Shown: piece by piece, positions 25,097-33,703 of the stretch
Layout: each line of letters starts with the position of its first letter
Position numbering within the stretch: the first letter of the stretch is position 1
DNA from: DATARH01 sp036008175
Lineage (GTDB): Bacteria > Pseudomonadota > Alphaproteobacteria > ATCC43930 > CGMCC-115725
Length of the DNA stretch: 64,000 nt
Assembly (NCBI GenBank): GCA_036008175.1
Contig: DASYOB010000020.1
Span: forward strand, 1-64,000
Direction of reading: 5' to 3'
The notes under the pieces: generated by a model
Databases searched by the model: none
What the model saw: the letters and a program-made list of their open reading frames with translations, nothing else
What the model was told of the DNA's origin: nothing
Position numbers and translations under genes: made by a program

Positions 25097-25996
25097 CTGC
25101 TGATCGTCGCAATCGTCGCGCCGATCTTTGGCGGCGCCGCGATGGCGGCCGGCGCGGTCGTGGTTGCCTCCAAGATCGACACCGAGGGCGCGCTGCTCGG
25201 TAACATGATCGCCGAGATGATCGACTCGCGCGGCATCCCGGTCGAGCGCCGCATCCAGCTCGGCCCGACCAACATCGTCCGCGCGGCGCTCCTCGCCGGC
25301 CAGATCGATATTTATCCCGAATACACCGGCAACGGCGCCCTGTTCTTTCACCGCGAGACCGATCCCGCCTGGAAAAACGCCGAGGCCGGATATGCGCTGA
25401 CCAAGGCGCTCGACCAGGAGCAAAACCATCTTGTCTGGCTGACCCCGGCGCCGGCCAACAACACCTGGGTCATTGCCATCCGCAGCGATTTGCCGGGATT
25501 TCCGAAACGCGGCTGCCTCGACGATCTCGCCGCGTATTTGCATTCGGGCGGCCGTTTCAAGCTCGCCGCTTCGGCCGAATTCGTCGAGAGCCCGTCGGCG
25601 CTGCCCGCCTTCGAAAGGACCTACGGCTTTCACCTGCGCTCGGAGCAGTTGCTGACCCTGTCGGGCGGCAACACCGCGGCGACGTTGCGCGCTGCAGGCG
25701 AGGGCATCTCCGGGGTCAACGCCGCCATGGCCTATGGCACCGACGGCGAGATAGCCGCGCTCGGGCTCAAGGCGCTGTGCGATGACAAGGGCGCACAGAT
25801 CGTTTATGCCCCGGCGCCGCTGATCCGGGAACCGGTGCTGATGCAGTACCCGCAGATCGCGGCGGCGCTCGACCCGGTCTTCGCATCGCTGTCGCTCGCC
25901 ACCCTGCAGCAACTCAACGCGCGTATCGCGGTCGAGGGCGAGGACGCCGGCGCGGTGGCGCGCGACTACCTCAAGACGAATCACTTCCTCGAATGA
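25052..25996 (+). CDS. osmF: Osmoprotectant-type ABC substrate-binding protein (OsmF/YehZ-like)
   Basis: Periplasmic binding protein of the glycine betaine/choline/carnitine (OpuAC/ProX-like) group. The mature part begins VVVASKIDTEGALLGNMIAE and has YPEYTGNGALFF, the classic segment of this family. ATG 25052 gives 314 aa and a good signal peptide (MESRRFWFP then a hydrophobic core to AAMA). ATG 24989 and 25091 are alternatives. The n-region and part of the core are encoded by a REP-like element, so the true start should be tested. Stop overlaps the permease start (ATGA). Confidence 0.82.
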   Translation: MESRRFWFPAFAGMTLLIVAIVAPIFGGAAMAAGAVVVASKIDTEGALLGNMIAEMIDSRGIPVERRIQLGPTNIVRAALLAGQIDIYPEYTGNGALFFHRETDPAWKNAEAGYALTKALDQEQNHLVWLTPAPANNTWVIAIRSDLPGFPKRGCLDDLAAYLHSGGRFKLAASAEFVESPSALPAFERTYGFHLRSEQLLTLSGGNTAATLRAAGEGISGVNAAMAYGTDGEIAALGLKALCDDKGAQIVYAPAPLIREPVLMQYPQIAAALDPVFASLSLATLQQLNARIAVEGEDAGAVARDYLKTNHFLE

Positions 25997-27210
25997 CCGC
26001 CTCCGGCCCGGCCGCGCCGACCGCCGGCGCCTTAATGCACTTCCCCTCGCTCCGACTGCACAACCGTGTCCTGCCGGTGCTGATCGCGGCCGGCGTCGCG
26101 GCCGTGTTCGGCAGCGGGTTCCTGAGCATCGCGCCGAACCGGCTTTTATCCGGCCGCCCGGTCGCGTTGTGGGCCGCGGCGGACAGCACGCTGATCGTCA
26201 CCATTGTCGTTTGCGGCGCGCTGCTGCTGACCGTCGCCTTCATGCCATTGCATCGAGCAACGTATCGTGCCGCGGCGGTCGTGGCGGCACTCCTTTTCCT
26301 CGCCATCCTCGCGGCGGCGGGGCAAGGGGCAGCGGCACTGGCGGCGGGCGCACCGGCGCTGGCGCGGGTTTCGCTCGACGCTGGATTCTGGGTGTTGTTC
26401 GGCGCCGCCGGCCTCGCTCTGATCGATGCGTTGCAGCGCGCCGAGACCGGCATCGCCGCGCGGCTCTGCGTTGCAGCAGCGGTCGCCGTCGCTTTCGTCG
26501 CGATGGCCGAGGCCGGGCTGTTCGACGCGCTGTCGCTGGCGCGCGAATACCATACCCGCCGCGATTTTTTCGCCAGTGCGATGGTCCGCCACATCCTCTT
26601 GGTCGTCGCGGCCGTTGGTCCGGCGGTGGCGATCGGTTTTCCGCTCGGGGTTGCCGCGGCAAGGCGGCCGCAAATGCAGGGCCCGCTGTTTGCGGTGCTG
26701 AACCTCTTGCAGACGATCCCGTCGGTGGCGCTGTTCGGTCTGTTGATCGTACCGTTGTCGGCGTTGGCGACCGCCGTGCCGGCGCTCGCCGCAATAGGGG
26801 TCGGCGGGATCGGCCCGGCGCCAGCGATCATCGCGCTAATCCTCTATGCGCTGCTGCCAGTCGTTCGCAACAGCGCGGCCGGGATCGGTGGCGTTGATCC
26901 GACCGTGCTCGACGCCGGGCGCGGCATGGGCCTGACGCCTCGGCAATTGTTCTGGCGCGCCGAATTGCCCCTCGCGGCGCCGGTGCTGCTGGCTGGCCTG
27001 CGCATTGTTGTCGTCCAAGCGATCGGGCTTGCGGTGGTGGCGGCGCTGATTGGCGCCGGTGGGCTCGGCAGCCTGATCTTCGAAGGGCTCGGGCAGTACG
27101 CCGCCGACCTGGTGCTGCTCGGCGCCTTGCCGGCGATCCTCTTGGCACTAATGGCCGATTTCCTGTTGCAGACCCTCGCAGCGCTGCTCAACCGCCGGTT
27201 CGGTCGATGA
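25993..27210 (+). CDS. yehY: Osmoprotectant ABC permease (YehY-like)
   Basis: 405-residue inner-membrane protein. The N-terminal half carries several extra spans, as in YehY. The C-terminal half is the ABC transporter permease domain, with the EAA-type loop GVDPTVLDAGRGMGLTPRQL then FWRAELPLAAPVLLAGLR. The start overlaps the binding-protein stop, and the stop overlaps the ATPase start (ATGA), so all four genes form one operon. It would pair with the second permease at 28127. Confidence 0.85.
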   Translation: MTASGPAAPTAGALMHFPSLRLHNRVLPVLIAAGVAAVFGSGFLSIAPNRLLSGRPVALWAAADSTLIVTIVVCGALLLTVAFMPLHRATYRAAAVVAALLFLAILAAAGQGAAALAAGAPALARVSLDAGFWVLFGAAGLALIDALQRAETGIAARLCVAAAVAVAFVAMAEAGLFDALSLAREYHTRRDFFASAMVRHILLVVAAVGPAVAIGFPLGVAAARRPQMQGPLFAVLNLLQTIPSVALFGLLIVPLSALATAVPALAAIGVGGIGPAPAIIALILYALLPVVRNSAAGIGGVDPTVLDAGRGMGLTPRQLFWRAELPLAAPVLLAGLRIVVVQAIGLAVVAALIGAGGLGSLIFEGLGQYAADLVLLGALPAILLALMADFLLQTLAALLNRRFGR

Positions 27211-28130
27211 TCGAGCTCGACCGCATCGTCAAGGAATACCAAGGCAGGCGGGTTGTCGACGATCTGTCGTTCACCGTACCCGAGGGTGCGTTTTGCGTAC
27301 TGCTCGGGACTTCGGGCTGTGGCAAATCGACGACATTGCGGATGATCAACCGGCTGGTGCCGTTCGATGCCGGCACGATCCGCATCGAAGGCGCCGATGT
27401 GCGCGAGGTCGCTCCGGAGATCCTGCGGCGGCGGATCGGCTACGCGATCCAGTCGACCGGCCTGTTTCCGCATTGGACCGTCGAGGACAACATCGGCACA
27501 GTGCCGCGCCTCTTGGATTGGCCGCGCAACCGGATCCGCGACCGGGTGACCGAGCTGTTGCAGCTGTTCCGGCTCGATCCCGAAGCCTACCGGCACAAAT
27601 ACCCGCATCAGTTGTCGGGCGGCGAGCAGCAGCGGGTCGGGGTCGCCCGTGCCCTGGCCGCCGACCCCGATCTCTTGCTGATGGACGAACCCTTCGCCGC
27701 GGTCGACCCGGTAACCCGCGATGCGCTGCAAGCCGAAATGGCCCGCATCCATCAGGCGACCGGCAAGACGATTGTGTTCGTCACCCACGATATCGCCGAA
27801 GCGCTGCGCCTGGCGACCGTTGTCGCCGTCATGGATCGCGGGCACCTCGCGCAATGGGGCACGCCCCTCGAGATCCTGGAAAACCCGGCCAACGAGTTCG
27901 TCGCCGGCTTCATCGGCGGCGAGGCAAGCGGCGTGCAGCTCCTCGCCCTGCGCACCGTTGCCGAACGCATGCGGCCGGGCGAAGGCGCCGAGGGCAAACC
28001 GGTCTCACCGGACGCCTCGTTGCGCGACGCCCTCGCGGCGATGATGGCGCGGCACGCCGACCGATTGCCGGTTGTCGATGGCGGCGGACAGCGCCTCGGC
28101 ATCATCACCCTCACCGACCTTATCCGGTGA
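27207..28130 (+). CDS. yehX: Osmoprotectant ABC ATPase with CBS segment (YehX-like)
   Basis: 307-residue ABC ATPase. Walker A is GTSGCGKSTT (about 35-44), the signature is LSGGEQQRVGVARAL, and Walker B is LLLMDEPFAAVDP with the switch His in FVTHDIAEAL. The last about 50 residues (DASLRDALAAMMARHADRLP ... GIITLTDLIR) form a single CBS motif, common in the OpuA/OpuC ATPases as an ionic-strength or nucleotide sensor. Energises the two permeases in the operon. Stop overlaps the next GTG start. Confidence 0.9.
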   Translation: MIELDRIVKEYQGRRVVDDLSFTVPEGAFCVLLGTSGCGKSTTLRMINRLVPFDAGTIRIEGADVREVAPEILRRRIGYAIQSTGLFPHWTVEDNIGTVPRLLDWPRNRIRDRVTELLQLFRLDPEAYRHKYPHQLSGGEQQRVGVARALAADPDLLLMDEPFAAVDPVTRDALQAEMARIHQATGKTIVFVTHDIAEALRLATVVAVMDRGHLAQWGTPLEILENPANEFVAGFIGGEASGVQLLALRTVAERMRPGEGAEGKPVSPDASLRDALAAMMARHADRLPVVDGGGQRLGIITLTDLIR

Positions 28131-28891
28131 CCGGCACGCGGGGTTGGCCGCAGTCAATCGCGAGCCCGGTGTTGTGGGTCGGGGTGCTGTTCTTCGCGCT
28201 CATGCTGGGAATGCCGCAAACGGCTCCACTGTTCGCGAAGGCCTTCCCGCAGGTTGTCCCGCCGGTCTTCGACCGCGACAGCTTTTTTGCCCTGTGGCTG
28301 TCGCATGCCGGGATGGTCCTCGCGGCGAGCGCCGCGGCCTCTATCGTCGGCATTAGCTTAGCGATTTTTGTGACCCGCCCCGTGGGCCACGATTTCCGGG
28401 CCCTCGTCGGCACGCTGGCGACAATCGGCCAGACCTTTCCGCCGGCGGCTGTGCTGGCGCTCGCTGTCCCAGCGCTCGGCTTCGGCCCGCGGCCGACGAT
28501 TGTCGCGTTGTTCCTCTATGGGTTGCTGCCGATTATCGAGAACGCGATCGCCGGGCTCGACGGCGTTCCCGCCGCGGTACGCGAGGCGGCGCAAGGTATG
28601 GGGCTGTCGCCCTGGCAGGTGCTGCGCGATGTCGATCTGCCGCTCGCCGCGCCGCTGATGCTCGCCGGAGTGCGGGTGTCGGTAACGATCGCGATCGGCA
28701 CCGCGACAATCGGCTCGACAGTCGGCGCGCTGACCCTCGGCACGCCGATTTTCGACGGGCTGGCCGCCAGCAAGGTGCCGTTCGTGTTGCAGGGCGCGGT
28801 GCTGGTCGCGCTATTCGCGATCCTCACCGATATGTTGTTCGCCCGGCTGGAGCGCCGGCTGCAACGGCCGGGGATGGCGCCGGCCGGCTGA
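28127..28891 (+). CDS. yehW: Osmoprotectant ABC permease (YehW-like)
   Basis: 254-residue second permease of the operon. The GTG start at 28127 overlaps the ATPase stop (GTGA). After the first span (SPVLWVGVLFFALMLG) the ABC permease domain carries the EAA-type loop GVPAAVREAAQGMGLSPWQV then LRDVDLPLAAPLML. The 3' end overlaps the 3' end of the convergent glpD gene by 68 bp, which leaves no room for a terminator between them. Confidence 0.85.
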   Translation: MTGTRGWPQSIASPVLWVGVLFFALMLGMPQTAPLFAKAFPQVVPPVFDRDSFFALWLSHAGMVLAASAAASIVGISLAIFVTRPVGHDFRALVGTLATIGQTFPPAAVLALAVPALGFGPRPTIVALFLYGLLPIIENAIAGLDGVPAAVREAAQGMGLSPWQVLRDVDLPLAAPLMLAGVRVSVTIAIGTATIGSTVGALTLGTPIFDGLAASKVPFVLQGAVLVALFAILTDMLFARLERRLQRPGMAPAG

Positions 28892-30371
28892 AACCGGCGA
28901 GATAGTTTGCGATTTCGTGCACCTCGGCAGGGCTCGCGCGCAGGCCGAGCTTGGTCCGGCGCCACAGCACGTCCTCGGCGTTGCGCGCCCATTCCTTCTC
29001 GACCAGCCAACGCAGCTCGGCCTCGCTCAGGCCGTGCCCGAAATCGCGACCGAGATCCGTGGCGCTCCCGGCGTCGCCGAGGATCTGTCGCACATCGCTG
29101 CCGTAGCTGCGCGCGAGGCGGTCGGCGGTTGCCTCGGCCAAATACGGATGCTCGCAACGAAGCTCGGCCGCGAGCGCAGTGACCCCGCCATCGGGCAGAC
29201 CTTCAGCGCCCGGCAATTTCGAGCTGGCGGTCCAGGGCGGCCCGGCTTCTGGCAGATAGCGGGCGAGGCGCGCGAGCGCGTGCTCGGCAAGACGGCGGAA
29301 GGTGGTCAGCTTCCCGCCGAAGATCGACAGCGCTGGCGCCCCGGTACTGTCGAGATCGAACACGTAGTCGCGCGACACGGCCGCGGCGTTGCGCGCACGG
29401 TCCTCGTAGAGCGGCCGAACTCCGGCATAGCTCCACACAACATCGGCCGTAGTTGGCGCCGCACGGAACCAGCGCCTGACGGCGCGGCACAGATAGTCCG
29501 CCTCCTCGGCCGTGATTTTCGCCGCGGCGGGGTCACCCCCGAAGGGCAGTTCGGTGGTCCCGATCAGAGAGAAGTCGCGCTCGAATGGAATCACAAAAAC
29601 GACACGCCGGTCGTCGTTCTGCAGGAGGTAGGCATGCTGCCCCTCATAAAGGCGCGGTACGACGATGTGGCTGCCTTTCACGAGGCGCAGCGTGGCGCGG
29701 GCCGCCAGCCCGGCACGCGCGAGCACGTCGAGCACCCATGGTCCTGTAGCATTGACGAGGATGCGGGCGGCGACCTCGCGGGTCGCACCCTTCGCATCGC
29801 GCAACGCGGCGCGCCACATCGCGCCGTCGCGGTGGGCCATGGTAAGTTCGGCATGGGAAAGGATCTCGGCGCCGCGAATGGCAGCGTCCCGCGCCGTCGC
29901 GATCGTCAGCCGGGCATCGTCGGTGCGGCAGTCGGTATAGGTGAAGCCGGTGCGCACCGCATCGCGCAACGGCGCGCCAAGCAGATCAGTCTGCAACGAC
30001 ACCGAGCGTGCGCCGGGCAGGCTGCGCGCGCCGCCGAGCCGGTCGTACAGAAACAGGCCGGCGCGCACCAGCCACGCCGGCCGCGAGCCCTCCCCTTGCG
30101 GCAGTACGAAGGAGAGCGGCCGCACCAGATGCGGCGCCATGCGCAGCAGCACCTCGCGCTCGGCCAGCCCCTCGCGCACCAGACGGAGATCGCCCTGCTC
30201 AAGATAACGGAGCCCGCCATGGATCAGCTTGCTCGAAGCCGAGGAGGTCGCGCCGGCCAGATCCCCTTTCTCGCAAAGCAGCACGCTGAGACCGCGTCCG
30301 GCGGCGTCGCGGGCGATGCCGACGCCATTGATACCGCCGCCGACAACGAGGAGATCGAACACCTCGCTCAC
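28824..30371 (-). CDS. glpD: Glycerol-3-phosphate dehydrogenase, FAD-dependent
   Basis: 515-residue respiratory enzyme that oxidises sn-glycerol 3-phosphate to dihydroxyacetone phosphate at the inner membrane. The N-terminal dinucleotide fold is LLVVGGGINGVGIARDAAGR, followed by the family segment TSSASSKLIHGGLRYLEQ, and later GSHIVVPRLYEGQHAYLLQN and the C-terminal GLSEAELRWLVEKEWARNAE. The start overlaps the stop of the HAD gene by 4 bp. The final about 20 residues are read through the end of the convergent permease gene. Confidence 0.92.
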   Translation of the reverse strand: MSEVFDLLVVGGGINGVGIARDAAGRGLSVLLCEKGDLAGATSSASSKLIHGGLRYLEQGDLRLVREGLAEREVLLRMAPHLVRPLSFVLPQGEGSRPAWLVRAGLFLYDRLGGARSLPGARSVSLQTDLLGAPLRDAVRTGFTYTDCRTDDARLTIATARDAAIRGAEILSHAELTMAHRDGAMWRAALRDAKGATREVAARILVNATGPWVLDVLARAGLAARATLRLVKGSHIVVPRLYEGQHAYLLQNDDRRVVFVIPFERDFSLIGTTELPFGGDPAAAKITAEEADYLCRAVRRWFRAAPTTADVVWSYAGVRPLYEDRARNAAAVSRDYVFDLDSTGAPALSIFGGKLTTFRRLAEHALARLARYLPEAGPPWTASSKLPGAEGLPDGGVTALAAELRCEHPYLAEATADRLARSYGSDVRQILGDAGSATDLGRDFGHGLSEAELRWLVEKEWARNAEDVLWRRTKLGLRASPAEVHEIANYLAGFSRPAPSPAVAAGAPAGRTTYR

Positions 30372-31189
30372 GACAGCAGCGTCTCCGCGAACTCGACAAA
30401 GCCGGCACCGGCCGCGGCCTCGGTGACATAAGCCGGGAGCGCCCGCAGCCGCGGCAGAAAGGGCCCGATGTTGGCGACCGCGATGCTGTTCGGGAAAAAC
30501 GCAAACATCGGCTCGTCATTCGGCGAGTCGCCAATAAAGGCGACGGCCTCGCGCTGCAGGTCGAGATCGATGCCGTAAACCTCGGCAAACAGGCGCCGCG
30601 TCATCGCCAGCTTGTCCCAGTCGCCGAACCAGCCATTGACATGGATCGAGCTGATCTTGGCTTCTGCGCCGGCGGCGCGCATCAGGGCGACAATACGGTC
30701 GACAGCCTCGGGTGGCAGCGGGTTCACATCCTCGCGATAGTCGATCGCCAGATCGGCGGCGCGATAGCACTGATCGGCGGCGATCCGCGCACGCGGGACG
30801 GCGGCGAGGATCTGCTGTGCGAGATCGTCAAGGCGCCGGCGCGCTTCGGCACGGGCTTCATCGGGAAGCCAAAAACGGCGGGTCATCGCTCGCGCATCGC
30901 GGTTGTAGCGGAAATAGAAGGCGCCGTTTTCGCCGACGACCGCCTCGACCGGCCAAAAGCGCGCAATCAGGTCGCACCACCCCGCCGGCCGCCCGGTGAC
31001 CGGGATTGTGCAATATCCGCCCTCCGACAATCTTTCGAGCACGCCGTATGCCGCCGCGGTCAGCCGCCCGTCCGTCGTCAGCGTGTCGTCGATATCGAGC
31101 AGCACGAAGCGGATGGCACGCCGCACCGCCACCGGTAATTCGGACAGCGGACGCACCATGGAGGATCGAAGGGACGGATCGGCGGTCAT
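30368..31189 (-). CDS. HAD-superfamily hydrolase, Cof/sucrose-phosphatase-like
   Basis: 273-residue phosphatase. Motif I is FVLLDIDDTLTTDGR (nucleophile Asp in DIDDT), motif II is PVTGRPAG, and the C-terminal motif IV is FIGDSPNDEPMF. The cap insert between motifs II and III is of the C2 (IIB) type seen in Cof, mannosyl-3-phosphoglycerate and sucrose phosphatases. It is translationally coupled to glpD, so a sugar- or glycerol-phosphate substrate is plausible. The start is uncertain: ATG 31189 and ATG 31159 both lack a good ribosome site. Confidence 0.75.
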   Translation of the reverse strand: MTADPSLRSSMVRPLSELPVAVRRAIRFVLLDIDDTLTTDGRLTAAAYGVLERLSEGGYCTIPVTGRPAGWCDLIARFWPVEAVVGENGAFYFRYNRDARAMTRRFWLPDEARAEARRRLDDLAQQILAAVPRARIAADQCYRAADLAIDYREDVNPLPPEAVDRIVALMRAAGAEAKISSIHVNGWFGDWDKLAMTRRLFAEVYGIDLDLQREAVAFIGDSPNDEPMFAFFPNSIAVANIGPFLPRLRALPAYVTEAAAGAGFVEFAETLLS

Positions 31190-31230
31190 GGCTAGTGCAA
31201 GGATGGCATGAAGATTTTTGCAATTTTTTC

Positions 31231-31259
31231 TTGACAAAATCCGGATTGTATGTTATGAA
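31231..31259 (+). promoter_or_regulatory. Strong sigma70-type promoter with CCGGAT spacer, no gene downstream
   Basis: TTGACA (31231-31236), a 17-bp spacer with the palindrome AATCCGGATT, then TATGAA (31254-31259). It sits in an AT-rich patch. It reads rightward, away from the HAD gene, into about 180 bp without a credible gene before the convergent aminotransferase. A near copy occurs at 62939-62967 on the other strand. The spacer palindrome could be a regulator site. Confidence 0.6.
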
Positions 31260-31438
31260 AACGGGCACAATGCACGAGTTCCCGGCACATGCACGGCAAA
31301 CTCGGTTGGACAACGCTTTGAGCCTTCGCCACGGGCTTGGTCGCCAGCAGCAGCGTTTAAGCAATTTAGAATGAGCAATGCTCTTTTCAGGCTGGACAAC
31401 ATGAAATCGGGTTGGCGTATATCCGGCTTGCTACACGG

Positions 31439-32749
31439 TTACCCCTTCGGGAGCGCAAGCGACGCGGCGAAGGCGTCGTCGAGCAGCTGGGCGGCGCGAT
31501 CGAGCTGTTCGTCGGTCGTGGTCATCGGCGGAACGAAGCGCAACACGCTGCCCTGGCGCCGCTGGCTGAAGATCAGGCCGCGCTCGAAGCAATGGCGGTA
31601 CACGGACTGGCCGAGCGCATAGGCGGGTTTGCGGCTATGGCGATCCTCGACTAGCTCGATGCCGAGCAACAAGCCGCGGCCGCGCACGTCGCCGATCTGC
31701 TGATAGCGCTGCGCCAGCGCTTCGAGATGGCCCTTGAAGCGGGCGCCGATCGAGCCCGCCTTCGCCGGCATGTCCTCGCCCTCGATGACGTCGAGGCTGG
31801 CGATCCCGGCGGCGCAGGCCAGTGGGTCGTTGCTGTGCGAATGTGTGTTGATAAAGCCGGTCTCGACCACCTTCTCCTCGATCGCGGCGGTGGTCGTCAC
31901 TGCGCTGATGCTGACGCCGCCGCCGAAATGCTTGGCGACGGTGATCATATCGGGGACGACGCCCTCGGCATCGCAGGCAAACATCGTGCCGAGCTTGCCG
32001 AGCCCGGTCTGCTCCTCATCGAGGATCAGCAGCATGCCGCGCTCCCGGCACATCTCGGAGAGGCGCTTCAGCCAGCCGGGCGGCGGCTCGATGACGCCGC
32101 CGGCGCTGAACAATGGCTCGGTCAGCACCGCCGCCGGCCGCCCGGTCGATTGCGCGTCGATCAGCTCGAAGCTGGTGTCGAGACAGGCGTAGTTGCAGGC
32201 GGGAAACGTCTGGCGCAGCGGGCAGCGATAGCAATAAGGCGCGACCATCGCGTAGCTGCCGCCGGGCAGCGTGCCATGCCCCTGATGCCAGCCGGAGAAG
32301 GTCAGCGAGCGCGCGGTATCGGACATGCCGTGAAAGCTGACATGCGGGCTCGCCACTTCGTAGCCGCCGGTGTATTGCCGCGCGATCATGACTGCCGCTT
32401 CGTTGGCGTCGGAACCCGATTGCAGGAAAAGGCTCTTCTCCAGCCCCGCGGGCATTACGCCGGCGAGCCGCTCGGCGAGGCGGATTTCCTGCACGTTGAA
32501 ATAGCTGCTATGGGCATGGATCAGGGTGTCGCAGGCCTGTTTGATGGCGGCGGTGACGGTCGGGTGATTGTGGCCGAGGGCGGCGCACATCTGCCCGGAA
32601 TTGAAATCGAGCCAGCGCTTGCCGTTGACGTCCTCGACCTCGGAGCCGCTGCCGGATACGAATACCGGACCGGCAATCTCGCCCTTGTCCATCCGGGCGC
32701 GGAAGCTGTAGCGCCGGGCGCGCGCCAGGAGATCGCTCTCGGTTTCCAT
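31439..32749 (-). CDS. Class III PLP-dependent aminotransferase
   Basis: 436-residue fold-type I enzyme, nearest in style to 2,2-dialkylglycine decarboxylase and related omega-aminotransferases. PLP contacts are visible: SGSDANEAAVMIAR, YEVASPHVSFHG, ILDEEQTGLGKLG (Asp binding the pyridine N) and the Schiff-base Lys in ITVAKHFGGG. A cysteine-rich insert (YCYRCPLRQTFPACNYACLD) is a feature of this subgroup. The start at 32749 has CGGAG upstream; the frame is open further. Amino donor unknown. Confidence 0.82.
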   Translation of the reverse strand: METESDLLARARRYSFRARMDKGEIAGPVFVSGSGSEVEDVNGKRWLDFNSGQMCAALGHNHPTVTAAIKQACDTLIHAHSSYFNVQEIRLAERLAGVMPAGLEKSLFLQSGSDANEAAVMIARQYTGGYEVASPHVSFHGMSDTARSLTFSGWHQGHGTLPGGSYAMVAPYCYRCPLRQTFPACNYACLDTSFELIDAQSTGRPAAVLTEPLFSAGGVIEPPPGWLKRLSEMCRERGMLLILDEEQTGLGKLGTMFACDAEGVVPDMITVAKHFGGGVSISAVTTTAAIEEKVVETGFINTHSHSNDPLACAAGIASLDVIEGEDMPAKAGSIGARFKGHLEALAQRYQQIGDVRGRGLLLGIELVEDRHSRKPAYALGQSVYRHCFERGLIFSQRRQGSVLRFVPPMTTTDEQLDRAAQLLDDAFAASLALPKG

Positions 32750-32859
32750 CGAATGCTCCGTTCCACCGGATAGTTGCGCCATGACCGGCGCGATCATACC
32801 TAAGATCGGCCGTGACGCGACCCGGCTCGGCAACATCGATTGCGCAGAAGGAGGTCTCG

Positions 32860-33225
32860 ATGCGTCGCATGACTATCGCGGCAGGATTTTGTGTCGTTGC
32901 CATGGCGACCGGAGCGGGCCCGGCCCTAGCCGGATACGGCGCGCTGGCGCACGACGACAGCACCGGCAAATACGGCCTTAGCTCGAACGAGGAAACGCAG
33001 AGCAAGGCCGATGACGTGGCCTTGAAGGAATGTGGCAGCGACAAATGCAAGTTCGTGTTCCGGACCACGCCACATGAATGCGGCGCTATCGCCACCGGCG
33101 AGGGAACGGCCTGGGGCGGTGGCAAGAACCCGCAGCGCGCAACGGCGGAGCTGGCGGCAATGCAAAACTGCCAGAAGCACACCAAGGGCCAGTGCAAGGT
33201 CCGCAGCACTGGGTGCAATCGCTAG
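32860..33225 (+). CDS. DUF4189 exported protein, copy 1
   Basis: 121-residue secreted protein of unknown role. Signal peptide MRRMTIAAGFCVVAMATGAG ending near ALA-GY. The mature part is a DUF4189 domain: YGALAHDDSTGKYGLSSN, six conserved cysteines (in KECGS, DKCKF, HECGA, NCQKH, QCKVR, GCNR) and the core GTAWGGGKN. Strong ribosome site AAGGAGG. A paralogue follows 96 bp later. Confidence 0.8.
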   Translation: MRRMTIAAGFCVVAMATGAGPALAGYGALAHDDSTGKYGLSSNEETQSKADDVALKECGSDKCKFVFRTTPHECGAIATGEGTAWGGGKNPQRATAELAAMQNCQKHTKGQCKVRSTGCNR

Positions 33226-33321
33226 CACCGCACAGTCTCGTTCAGTAGCGAGCGGAATGATGCCGCATTTGCGCCGTTAAACCCGCGGTCGTCGGATCCA
33301 ACAATCAGGAAAGCCTAATCC

Positions 33322-33693
33322 ATGCATTGCGCTGCGTTGATCATGGCGGCGAGCACCGCGCTCATCTTCAGTGCGGCCGCCGGCCCGGCCCATGCCCAGT
33401 ACGGCGCCATCGCCTACGATCAAATGACCGGTAAATACGGTTCGAGCGACAACGAGCCGAGCGCAGCCCGCGCCAACGAGGTCGCCCTGAAGAACTGCGC
33501 CTCGCCCGAGTGCCGGGTCCATGCCGTGGAGCCGCACGGCTGCGGCGCGCTCGCCAAAAGCGACAGCGACAAGGCGTGGGGCGGTGCCGACCGGGAAAGC
33601 ATCGACGCGGCCAAGCACGACGCGGTCGCGCATTGCCAGACGCATACCAGCGCTGGTCATTGCAACGTCGTGGTCAGCGCCTGCAACAAGTAG
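33322..33693 (+). CDS. DUF4189 exported protein, copy 2
   Basis: 123-residue paralogue of the preceding gene with the same layout: signal peptide to AHAQ, then YGAIAYDQMTGKYGSSDN, six cysteines at matching places (NCASP, ECRVH, HGCGA, HCQTH, HCNVV, ACNK), and DKAWGGADRES. The spacing between the cysteines is conserved, so disulfides are probably shared. Role unknown; the pair may form a small envelope module. Confidence 0.8.
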   Translation: MHCAALIMAASTALIFSAAAGPAHAQYGAIAYDQMTGKYGSSDNEPSAARANEVALKNCASPECRVHAVEPHGCGALAKSDSDKAWGGADRESIDAAKHDAVAHCQTHTSAGHCNVVVSACNK

Positions 33694-33703
33694 CGCTGCT
33701 AGA

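Noticed and set aside
31218..31622. Forward open frame downstream of the 31231 promoter
   Set aside because: It begins upstream of the promoter's start point, has no ribosome site, and runs antisense into the aminotransferase gene.
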